From the NCBI GenBank assembly GCA_028690885.1, contig JAQVAJ010000099.1, forward strand, positions 1-6,301: 6,301 nt of DNA, written 5' to 3'. Source of the stretch: Clostridia bacterium. GTDB lineage: Bacteria > Bacillota > Clostridia > DUPQ01. Below, in pieces: positions 1 to 6,101 of this stretch. The notes beneath the pieces are model-generated. The model was not told where the DNA came from. It did no database searches and saw only the letters and a list, made by a program, of their open reading frames with translations. Both the position numbers and the translations under genes were made by a program. Each line of letters opens with the position of its first letter. Position 1 is the stretch's first letter.

Positions 1-417
1 CAGGAAGTAATAGACATGTGTATTCAGGCTTCAAGAACATCACTGTTTACAAACAGCCTTCCTCCTGTAGTTGCTGCTATGGCTTTAAAGTCTGTACAGA
101 TTCTTGAAAGAGACCCGAGTATAATAGAGTCTTTACATAAGAAGGTTAAATATATAAAGCAGAGGTTGCATGAAGAAGGTTTTGAGCCTTTGGAAGGCGA
201 CAGCGCTATCGTTCCTATAATAGTCAAAGAGACTTCAAAAGCAATTAAAATAGCAAAAGCTATGCTGGACAAAAATGTATATGTAACCGGTTTTGGTTTT
301 CCTGTAGTTCCAGAAGGTACAGCACGTATCAGGATACAGGTATCTGATGCTCTTTCATATGAAGATATAGATTATGCTGTAAAAGCTTTCAAAGAAGTCT
401 TTGACAGTCTGGATTAA
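1..417 (+). CDS. kbl: Glycine C-acetyltransferase (2-amino-3-ketobutyrate CoA ligase), C-terminal part
   Basis: The frame is open from base 1 to TAA at 415-417, giving 138 residues; the start, the PLP-lysine region and most of the catalytic domain lie outside the window. The family is the alpha-oxoamine synthases (fold type I, PLP-dependent, cytosolic), and Kbl interconverts 2-amino-3-ketobutyrate plus CoA with glycine plus acetyl-CoA in threonine catabolism. Visible matches are the FTNSLPP segment near the left edge, which corresponds to FSNSLAP in E. coli Kbl, and the C-terminal stretch VTGFGFPVVPEGTARIRIQ (bases about 286-342), whose Arg binds the substrate carboxylate in this family. BioF (8-amino-7-oxononanoate synthase) and other members share this fold, but the VTGF-PVVP-G-ARIR wording is closest to Kbl as I remember it. 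A threonine dehydrogenase gene may lie upstream but cannot be seen. No hairpin terminator follows, so read-through into the ABC genes is possible. Confidence 0.85.
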   Translation, partial: QEVIDMCIQASRTSLFTNSLPPVVAAMALKSVQILERDPSIIESLHKKVKYIKQRLHEEGFEPLEGDSAIVPIIVKETSKAIKIAKAMLDKNVYVTGFGFPVVPEGTARIRIQVSDALSYEDIDYAVKAFKEVFDSLD

Positions 418-429
418 TACATTTAATAT
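401..429 (+). promoter_or_regulatory. Candidate sigma-A promoter for the ABC transporter genes
   Basis: A perfect -35 hexamer TTGACA lies at 401-406, inside the last codons of kbl. After a 17-base spacer comes TAATAT at 424-429, which matches 4 of 6 bases of TATAAT including the key TA and final T. Transcription would begin near 436, giving a leader of about 46 bases before the permease start. This is inference from sequence match and position; TTGACA also encodes the native kbl residues, so chance cannot be excluded. Confidence 0.45.
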
Positions 430-464
430 GTGAAGTAGAATATATAAAGGGCAGATCAAGCAGT

Positions 465-485
465 ATGCTTGAAAATAAACTATGA
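465..485 (+). promoter_or_regulatory. Six-codon upstream reading frame overlapping the permease start
   Basis: ATG at 465-467 opens a frame encoding MLENKL and ending in TGA at 483-485, so its stop overlaps the permease ATG (482-484) as ATGA. The permease ATG has no recognisable Shine-Dalgarno site of its own; the bases before it read GCTTGAAAATAAACT. The only purine-rich run is AAAGGG at 446-451, which is 13 bases before ATG 465 and rather far. The arrangement would suit translational coupling from a minicistron, but it is short enough to be chance. Confidence 0.25.
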
Positions 486-3400
486 TTTTTTCTAATAGTA
501 TAAAAAGTATAGTACGGTCAAAAGGTAAAACTGTTTTGTTTACCATTTTGATATTTTCATTAACACTTGCACTTGCCATATGCGTAAGCGTCTGGGCCGG
601 AATAGAGATGTTTTTGAAGGAATGTGACGAATTCTATACGACTGTAGGTGTTTTTGAATATATTGGTACTGAATATCCCAATGATACTATATATGATTCA
701 TATATGGATGAAACATTGGATGGTTTTGATGAAGATATAATTACAAATCATCCATCGGTTTTGATGTGGGATTCTTCAAGAAGATCTTTAGGGTATATAG
801 ATGGATTCTGGAGAACAGACCAGTACATGCCTCAAAGAATGTTATCGGTGGTAATAGTAGGTAATGTTTCTGATTCCAAGGATGAGTTTTATACTGCTAT
901 AGTCATGAAAGTAGGATACTCATTACTTATTGAAGAAGAAACTGTAATTCATATTGACAAAGATTTTGGTCCTTTGGAATCGAATCATTACTATATGCTG
1001 TTCGGTGAAGCTTATTACGCAAGGACACCTATTATAAATTTTGCCAGAACTGATTATGAAAATGCGATAGCTAATGAATTAGGTTTATCTATACCATATA
1101 AGGTGGATATCACCAAAGATAATAATGGATTTACTACATTTGAAATTCCAGAAGACAGTGTTCTAAATGATTTATCCCAGACTTTAAAAGTTATAGGCAA
1201 TAGTACGATAGTATGTTCTACAAAGGATATATCAAGCATTTACTCATTTAATCAGAATGAATTATATATACTTGAAGGTCGTGTTTTTAATGAAGAGGAA
1301 TATGAAAATTCTGAAAAAGTATGCATAATATCTCAGTTAATGGCACAGAGGTTAAATGTCGGGATTTCGGACAAGATAAATCTGTCTGTTTCTACATCAA
1401 ACCATCCAAAACTTGATGAAAGCTATTGGGCAAGTACAGGTTTTGATAAATCGGATGAGTATGAGATTGTGGGTATAACAAACGCAACAGGAGACATGTT
1501 CTGGTATGTATATGTTCCGTGGTCAGAGAACATGCCTTATTCTTCCTATCCTATCGGTTATACTATCGGTCAGGCAGTTATAGAAAACGGGCAAGGAGCA
1601 CAGTTCTATAAAGATATAGAACCTTTGCTTAAAGATAGAGTAAGGCTGACAGTATATGACCAGGGTTACTCAAGCGTGGAAGTTCCATATACCACATTAT
1701 TGAATGTAGTTAAGATACTTACAGCAGTGTTTGTACTGGTAGAACTGGCAGTCGTTGTATTCTTCGGTTATCTTTTTGTATACAGACAAAAGGAAACTGC
1801 AGAAACTATGTTTATGCTAGGCTCGGGAAACACAAGAGTATTTTCGTATTTTCTTTTCAGTTCAGGGTTCATTGCATTAGCCGCATGTTCTTTTGCAATG
1901 GTCGGCGGACGGCTTCTTAGCGGATTAATAATGTCAGCGGTAAGAAAAATAGCTGAATACTTTTCTTTAATAGATTTTCGATTTTCAAATGCAAATTTAA
2001 GTATATCAAAAACTTTGGAATTCAATCCTGATATCGGATGGGATATATTTATAATGGTTTCTGCAACAGTGCTCATAAGCTGTGTTATATCCTGCCTGGT
2101 TTTTTTAACTTTGGGATTTTTAAACAAATCAGGGAAAACTAAAAAGATAGTCGGTCCTAAAAAAGAAAAGAAATCCATGAATAATCCAAGTAAAAGCGCA
2201 AAATATGCTTTTCTGTCAATATTAAGAGGTGGTCCAAGAACAGCAGTAGTTCCCATGCTTGCTCTTACAGTCGTTCTTTTCTTTGGCCAGTTGTCTGTTG
2301 TAATGCAGTCTTCGAATGAAAGAATAGAGTATATATATAACAACAATGTAGTGGAAGGATACTTTACAGATTACAAAGGAAAACAAATAGCAAAACAGAA
2401 TATATCAGCATATAATATTGCAAATTTACAGCATTCAGGATACATAGAGGATTTGTGTATGACCGTTTCTGAACCTTCATATTATGTCGGTGCTGTAATA
2501 AAAGATGGGAAGATATCTGATATAGAGCCTTTGTATGTTCCATCTAACGCCTTTGTTATGGAGTCATTACAGGCACAAATATCCAGAGGGCCAAATATAG
2601 CATTTACCAATAATATAGAAAAATCTCCCGAATTCTATTATGTGGATAGTATAGATATAGATTATGTAGAAGGTTATGATGAATCAGTTTTCTCTGCTTT
2701 TGAAAGTGAAGAGACATCAATATGCTTAGTGACTCAGTCATATATGAAAGAGCATAATCTTTCATATGGGGATGTCATAAGGTTAGCGGTTGATAATAGG
2801 ATTAACAGTTTAAAGTATAATGGCAGGATATTCCAGCATTATGATTTGAAAATTATCGGTTCATATGTTAAACATGGTGACAAAGATACTATATATGCTC
2901 CTTTATCTGAAAATTTTAATACTTCAGCTATATTGCTAAAGGCAGATATTTCAGATAACCAAGATGATTTTGACAATATTCAGACCATTACACCGCAACA
3001 GAAAAAATACCTATTAGATGTAAATCTCAACAGTGTTACATTTAAGATAATTAATACAAAAAGCTTATCTGAATTTAAAGATTTCTCAGGGGTATATGGG
3101 TTTTCTCAGGTAAATAGAATAAGCACAATAAGAGAGTTTATGGTGCTGAAAGACGCTATTTTAAACAGTTCATTGGCAAATGTCGAACAGCAGATAAGGT
3201 ACTTGAATATTGCATATCCAATACTTTATGTTCTTATTGCAGTAGTAGCATATGCAGTATCATATCTGATGGTTGTAAGCAGAAAAAAAGAGTTTGCAAC
3301 CATGACAGGATTAGGAGCTGAGAAGAAAAAAGTATTCATGAGTTTTTTTACGGAGCAAACGCTTTTATGTTTTATAGGAACATTAGCAGGTATAGTAATC

Positions 3401-3544
3401 TGGTACATATTATTTAATCAATTATCATTGATGCATCTGGTATTAACTGCAGGATTTATTCTTTTCTATCTTTTAGGAAGCGCTGTTTCCATAAAGATAA
3501 TGGGAAAAATGGATGTTCTTACAATAATGTCAGACCGCGATTAA
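482..3544 (+). CDS. ABC transporter permease with two FtsX/MacB-type halves
   Basis: This 1020-residue inner membrane protein is a type VII ABC permease, a family that drives mechanical work on extracytoplasmic substrates (export, lipoprotein or peptide removal) rather than classical channel transport. Its layout is duplicated. Half one has a transmembrane helix at about 17-40, a large outside domain at about 41-403, and helices at about 404-433, 453-475 and 520-546. A basic linker follows (about 549-566, rich in Lys). Half two has a helix at about 588-608, an outside domain at about 609-907, and helices at about 910-932, 953-976 and 982-1005. After the second helix of each half is the cytoplasmic stretch typical of FtsX (RQKETAETMFMLGSG at 435-449 and RKKEFATMTGLGAEKKK at 934-950) that contacts the ATPase. 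ATG 482 is the only start possible, because in-frame stops lie just upstream (TAA 476-478). The ATPase follows 10 bases later. The substrate is unknown; antimicrobial peptides, lipoproteins or cell-wall control are all possible. Confidence 0.9.
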   Translation: MIFSNSIKSIVRSKGKTVLFTILIFSLTLALAICVSVWAGIEMFLKECDEFYTTVGVFEYIGTEYPNDTIYDSYMDETLDGFDEDIITNHPSVLMWDSSRRSLGYIDGFWRTDQYMPQRMLSVVIVGNVSDSKDEFYTAIVMKVGYSLLIEEETVIHIDKDFGPLESNHYYMLFGEAYYARTPIINFARTDYENAIANELGLSIPYKVDITKDNNGFTTFEIPEDSVLNDLSQTLKVIGNSTIVCSTKDISSIYSFNQNELYILEGRVFNEEEYENSEKVCIISQLMAQRLNVGISDKINLSVSTSNHPKLDESYWASTGFDKSDEYEIVGITNATGDMFWYVYVPWSENMPYSSYPIGYTIGQAVIENGQGAQFYKDIEPLLKDRVRLTVYDQGYSSVEVPYTTLLNVVKILTAVFVLVELAVVVFFGYLFVYRQKETAETMFMLGSGNTRVFSYFLFSSGFIALAACSFAMVGGRLLSGLIMSAVRKIAEYFSLIDFRFSNANLSISKTLEFNPDIGWDIFIMVSATVLISCVISCLVFLTLGFLNKSGKTKKIVGPKKEKKSMNNPSKSAKYAFLSILRGGPRTAVVPMLALTVVLFFGQLSVVMQSSNERIEYIYNNNVVEGYFTDYKGKQIAKQNISAYNIANLQHSGYIEDLCMTVSEPSYYVGAVIKDGKISDIEPLYVPSNAFVMESLQAQISRGPNIAFTNNIEKSPEFYYVDSIDIDYVEGYDESVFSAFESEETSICLVTQSYMKEHNLSYGDVIRLAVDNRINSLKYNGRIFQHYDLKIIGSYVKHGDKDTIYAPLSENFNTSAILLKADISDNQDDFDNIQTITPQQKKYLLDVNLNSVTFKIINTKSLSEFKDFSGVYGFSQVNRISTIREFMVLKDAILNSSLANVEQQIRYLNIAYPILYVLIAVVAYAVSYLMVVSRKKEFATMTGLGAEKKKVFMSFFTEQTLLCFIGTLAGIVIWYILFNQLSLMHLVLTAGFILFYLLGSAVSIKIMGKMDVLTIMSDRD

Positions 3545-3554
3545 GGAGAGTATT

Positions 3555-4229
3555 ATGCATATTTTAGAACTTAAAAACGTAATTTTCAGCTATATGAGCA
3601 AATACAACAAAACAGAGGCTGTTAAAAATGTAAGTTATGCTTTTGAAAGAGGAAAGGTTTATGCCATAGTTGGCAAATCAGGAAGTGGAAAATCTACACT
3701 GCTTTCTTTACTTGCAGGGTTGGATCTTCCACAGTCAGGGCAGGTGCTATTTGAAGGTATAAGTACAGATAAGATGGATTTAGCGCAGTATAGAAGGGAA
3801 CATGCTGCAATGATTTATCAAAGTTTCAGACTATTTCCTTTACTTACTGTAACAGAAAATATAATTTATCCTATGGGATTAAGAGGGTTTAAAGGAAAAG
3901 AAGCTGTTGATAAAGCAAAGCAGCTGGCTTTAAAAATGGATCTTCCCGAAACTGTACTGAACCGTTTCCCTAATATGCTTTCTGGTGGTGAACAGCAGAG
4001 AGTAGCTATAGCAAGAGCATTATCGATGGAAACAAAAGTATTGCTTGCAGATGAACCTACAGGCAATCTTGATGAAAAGAACAGTGTGAATATAATCGAT
4101 ATATTAGTAAGGCTTGCTCATGAAGACGGATACTGCGTTATTATAGCTACACATGATCTAAGTATTTTGTCAAAAATGGATGATGTCCTTTACATGAACA
4201 GTGGAATGCTCAGGCTGGAAGAATTCTAG
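3555..4229 (+). CDS. ABC transporter ATP-binding protein (MacB/LolD/FtsE-like)
   Basis: This complete 224-residue cytosolic ATPase would power the adjacent permease as a homodimer. All nucleotide-binding motifs are intact: Walker A GKSGSGKST (40-48), Q-loop Gln89 in MIYQSFRLFP, signature LSGGEQQR (142-149), Walker B VLLADEP with Asp166 and Glu167, D-loop NLDE (171-174) and switch His200 in ATHD. The SGGEQQRVAIARAL and ADEPTGNLD wording is typical of the LolD/MacB/SalX subfamily. A strong Shine-Dalgarno AAGGAG at 3543-3548 overlaps the permease stop codon and sits 6 bases before ATG, so the two genes form one operon with likely coupled translation. Length is normal for a stand-alone subunit with no C-terminal extension. 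Which of the named subfamilies it belongs to cannot be settled from sequence alone, so no gene symbol is given. Confidence 0.95.
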   Translation: MHILELKNVIFSYMSKYNKTEAVKNVSYAFERGKVYAIVGKSGSGKSTLLSLLAGLDLPQSGQVLFEGISTDKMDLAQYRREHAAMIYQSFRLFPLLTVTENIIYPMGLRGFKGKEAVDKAKQLALKMDLPETVLNRFPNMLSGGEQQRVAIARALSMETKVLLADEPTGNLDEKNSVNIIDILVRLAHEDGYCVIIATHDLSILSKMDDVLYMNSGMLRLEEF

Positions 4230-4586
4230 CTAATAACTACTAGACCTTTCTTTATCTTTGCACTGATTGCAGATATAGTTTGGATCACACTTTAATTTAC
4301 ATGTACGCCTTCCAAGCATCATGCGTACTTTCATAGCCTGTTTTGCACAGCATGGATCATAATATATGTAAAACTCTTCTTTTCTCATGTCATATATAAC
4401 CCTGCCTCTTGGATAGAAATCGAAGTCCACATGGTATTCCGATTTATAGTGCCTTTCCCATACATCCATATGACTTCTGGGATAATTCCTCATTTCAGCA
4501 TAATGCTCAGCATTTTCCAGCCTGCATTTATGAAGTAGTATTTTATCATCAATGACAAAAAACAAAGCGACAAAAGGTTCACTCAT
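4230..4586 (-). CDS. Small Cys-rich protein of unknown function, coupled to purA
   Basis: This 118-residue protein is one I cannot assign to a named family. It has no signal peptide or clear membrane helix; residues 5-18 are hydrophobic but interrupted by two Asp. The middle carries SHMDVWERHY (38-47) and a DFDFYPRGRVIYD run (54-66) that looks like a conserved core, followed by YIYYDPCC (73-80). There are seven Cys (21, 79, 80, 96, 100, 106, 109). The last four are spaced C-x3-C-x5-C-x2-C in a basic tail, which could bind a metal such as zinc; that is inference. The ATG (4584-4586) overlaps the purA stop (4579-4581) in ATGAGTGA, and a good Shine-Dalgarno AGAGG lies 5 bases upstream inside purA, so it is very likely translated with purA. 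Its stop abuts the stop of the convergent ATPase gene. It is probably a real gene because of the RBS, the overlap and the coherent composition. Confidence 0.75.
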   Translation of the reverse strand: MSEPFVALFFVIDDKILLHKCRLENAEHYAEMRNYPRSHMDVWERHYKSEYHVDFDFYPRGRVIYDMRKEEFYIYYDPCCAKQAMKVRMMLGRRTCKLKCDPNYICNQCKDKERSSSY

Positions 4587-5865
4587 CGCCGCCTCTTAAG
4601 ATAATTGCATCTCTGTCTGGTCCAACAGATACATATTTAACTGGACAGTTTATCTTCTTTTCTATGAACAATACATATTCCTGAGCTTCTTTTGGAAGTT
4701 CTTCAAATTTTCTTATACCTGATATATCTGTTTTCCACCCATCCATTTCTATGAATATGGGTTTTGCTTTTTCAAGCACTGGAGTAAGCGGGAAGCTTTT
4801 TAGTTCAACACCATCAACTTCATACCCTGTGCATACTGGAATTTTATCCATATATGATAAAACATCCATTTTGGTTAAGGCTATGCAGTCTGCTTTTTGG
4901 ACTGTTACACCGTATGATGTAGCAAGAATATCTATTGGACCGACTCTTCTGGGTCGTCCTGTTGCAGCTCCGTATTCATTGCCAGCTTTTCTAAGTTCTT
5001 CTGCTTCTTCATTAAACCACTCAGCTGTAAAAGGACCTTCTCCTACACAGGATGAGTATGCCTTTACTACTCCTATTACATAATCTAATGATATGTCAGG
5101 GGCTCCTGAGCCTATTGGACCATAGGAAGCCAATGGGGTAGAGGAACTAGTATAAGGATAGATTCCATAATCTATATCTCTAAGCGCTCCAAGTTGTGCT
5201 TCAAACAATATGCTTTTTCCATTCTTTTTAGCTTCTCTTAATAATACCCCGGTATCACAAATATGAGATTTGAATTCTGTTGCATATTTATCCAGCCATG
5301 CCATTGCATCATCCAATGTATAAGGTTTTGAATTATATACATTCTGTAAGGTTAAATTTTTCCATTCTAGAATGTCTCTTAAGTGGTTTTTTAAATACTC
5401 AGGATATAACAGTTCTCCTGCCATTATGCCTTTTTTTTGGTATTTATCACTATAAGCAGGCGCGATGCCTCTTTTTGTTGATCCATACTTTTTATCTTTT
5501 AAACGAGCTTCTTCAAGTGCATCTAATTCTTTATGGTAAGGAAACACTATCATAGCTCTGTCGCTTATTTTTAAGTTCTCTGAGGATATATATACACCAG
5601 CTTTTCTAAGCTTATCTACTTCCATAGAAAGATGTTCAAAATCAATAACTGTTCCATTTCCTAATACATTTATTACTTCGCGACGGAATATTCCTGACGG
5701 TATAAGGTTTAAAGCAAACTTGCCATACTCGTTTATTACTGTATGTCCTGCGTTACTTCCTCCTTGATATCTTACAACTACATCATAATCTTCTGCGATG
5801 AGGTCGACCATACGTCCTTTTCCTTCATCACCCCAATTAATTCCTACTATTGCACATGTTTTCAT
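4579..5865 (-). CDS. purA: Adenylosuccinate synthetase
   Basis: This 428-residue cytosolic enzyme joins IMP and aspartate using GTP to give adenylosuccinate, the first committed step to AMP. Length is normal for the family. Visible elements are the P-loop WGDEGKG (11-17) with catalytic Asp13, RYQGGSNAGHT (32-42) with catalytic His41, GNGTVID (69-75), the STKRGIAPAYSDK loop (129-141), GAATGRPRR (299-307) in the aspartate loop, LTKMD (330-334) for guanine recognition, and the C-terminal VGPDRDAIILR. Several substrate-pocket positions differ from the E. coli and B. subtilis enzymes: the Arg of DKxxRxG is Lys144, the FEGAQG motif reads FEAQLG (221-226), and VTSSN reads TSSST (239-243). This marks a divergent PurA subfamily that I believe is found in clostridia. 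The start at 5865 is supported by GGAGG (5871-5875 on the plus strand as CCTCC) 5 bases upstream. It heads a two-gene unit with the small Cys-rich protein. Confidence 0.95.
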   Translation of the reverse strand: MKTCAIVGINWGDEGKGRMVDLIAEDYDVVVRYQGGSNAGHTVINEYGKFALNLIPSGIFRREVINVLGNGTVIDFEHLSMEVDKLRKAGVYISSENLKISDRAMIVFPYHKELDALEEARLKDKKYGSTKRGIAPAYSDKYQKKGIMAGELLYPEYLKNHLRDILEWKNLTLQNVYNSKPYTLDDAMAWLDKYATEFKSHICDTGVLLREAKKNGKSILFEAQLGALRDIDYGIYPYTSSSTPLASYGPIGSGAPDISLDYVIGVVKAYSSCVGEGPFTAEWFNEEAEELRKAGNEYGAATGRPRRVGPIDILATSYGVTVQKADCIALTKMDVLSYMDKIPVCTGYEVDGVELKSFPLTPVLEKAKPIFIEMDGWKTDISGIRKFEELPKEAQEYVLFIEKKINCPVKYVSVGPDRDAIILRGGDE

Positions 5866-5889
5866 TTTATCCTCCGAACAACATCTTCT

Positions 5890-5898
5890 AGTATATCA
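5890..5898 (-). promoter_or_regulatory. purA: Candidate extended -10 promoter for purA
   Basis: Read on the minus strand the bases are TGATATACT, a TG-n extended -10 with TATACT matching 5 of 6 bases of TATAAT. No good -35 is present 16-18 bases upstream, which extended -10 promoters tolerate. The start of transcription would be near 5884, giving a leader of only about 18 bases with the ribosome binding site, so no purine riboswitch or attenuator fits in this transcript. Confidence 0.45.
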
Positions 5899-5940
5899 TA
5901 TTATCAGTTAAATTTCATATTCATGTTATAGTGCCGCAAG

Positions 5941-5963
5941 AAAAAAAATTACTTTCTAAGTAA
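5941..5963 (-). other. Small AT-rich dyad next to an eight-base T run, function unclear
   Basis: TTACTT (5949-5954) and AAGTAA (5958-5963) form a perfect 6-base inverted repeat around a 3-base loop. On the minus strand it is followed directly by eight T residues (A run 5941-5948 on plus). It resembles a weak intrinsic terminator pointing toward purA, or a regulator binding site. The stem has only one G:C pair in six, so a functional terminator is doubtful, and no minus-strand gene is visible upstream that would need one. Confidence 0.2.
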
Positions 5964-6067
5964 AATAAATTACATATACATGAATTTTTATTTAACAGGC
6001 AGAGTTTGAGAAATTTGATCTTTATCTTTTTTGGTAATTATATTTTAAATTCACAACAGTTTGATTG

Positions 6068-6076
6068 TGATATACT
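6068..6076 (+). promoter_or_regulatory. Candidate extended -10 promoter for the esterase gene
   Basis: TGATATACT gives a TG-n extended -10 with TATACT matching 5 of 6 bases. Transcription would start near 6083, 19 bases before the esterase ATG, leaving room for the ribosome binding site at 6091-6095. A perfect TATAAT lies at 6082-6087, but it would start transcription inside the ribosome binding site and is less suitable. The -35 region is weak. Confidence 0.45.
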
Positions 6077-6101
6077 TAATATATAATTTTGGAGGTATAA
6101 C

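Noticed and set aside
1768..2346. Open frame of 192 residues on the minus strand opposite the permease
   Set aside because: It lies fully antisense to a well supported gene, over transmembrane and linker codons; the start has no Shine-Dalgarno site and the protein shows no coherent motif.
4250..4275. Imperfect hairpin TATCTTTGCA / TGCAGATA after the ATPase gene
   Set aside because: The stem is bulged and lies inside the coding sequence of the opposing gene with no following T run, so it is not a convincing terminator.
4751..5083. Open frame of 110 residues on the plus strand opposite purA
   Set aside because: It is antisense to conserved PurA motifs, so the openness follows from the PurA codons; there is no ribosome binding site.
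5280..5555. Open frame of 91 residues on the plus strand opposite purA
   Set aside because: It is a shadow of PurA coding sequence with no family resemblance or promoter.
4579..5865. Possibility that the PurA is a phage-type PurZ (2-aminoadenine DNA synthesis)
   Set aside because: PurZ enzymes as I know them change the catalytic Asp13 region; here WGDEGKG with Asp13 is intact, and no phage or dZ-DNA partner genes are nearby.
5874..5881. CCGAACAA resembling the core of a Firmicute PurR box near purA
   Set aside because: Only the core matches AWWWCCGAACWWT; the left flank does not, it overlaps the ribosome binding site, and there is no second inverted box at the usual spacing.
5919..5985. 8-base inverted repeat ATTCATGT / ACATGAAT (5919-5926 and 5978-5985)
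   Set aside because: The arms are 51 bases apart in very AT-rich sequence; a match of this length is easily chance and shows no link to a gene.
5866..6101. Purine or other riboswitch in the purA leader
   Set aside because: None of the conserved purine-aptamer blocks is visible on the minus strand, and the likely promoter leaves only about 18 bases of leader.
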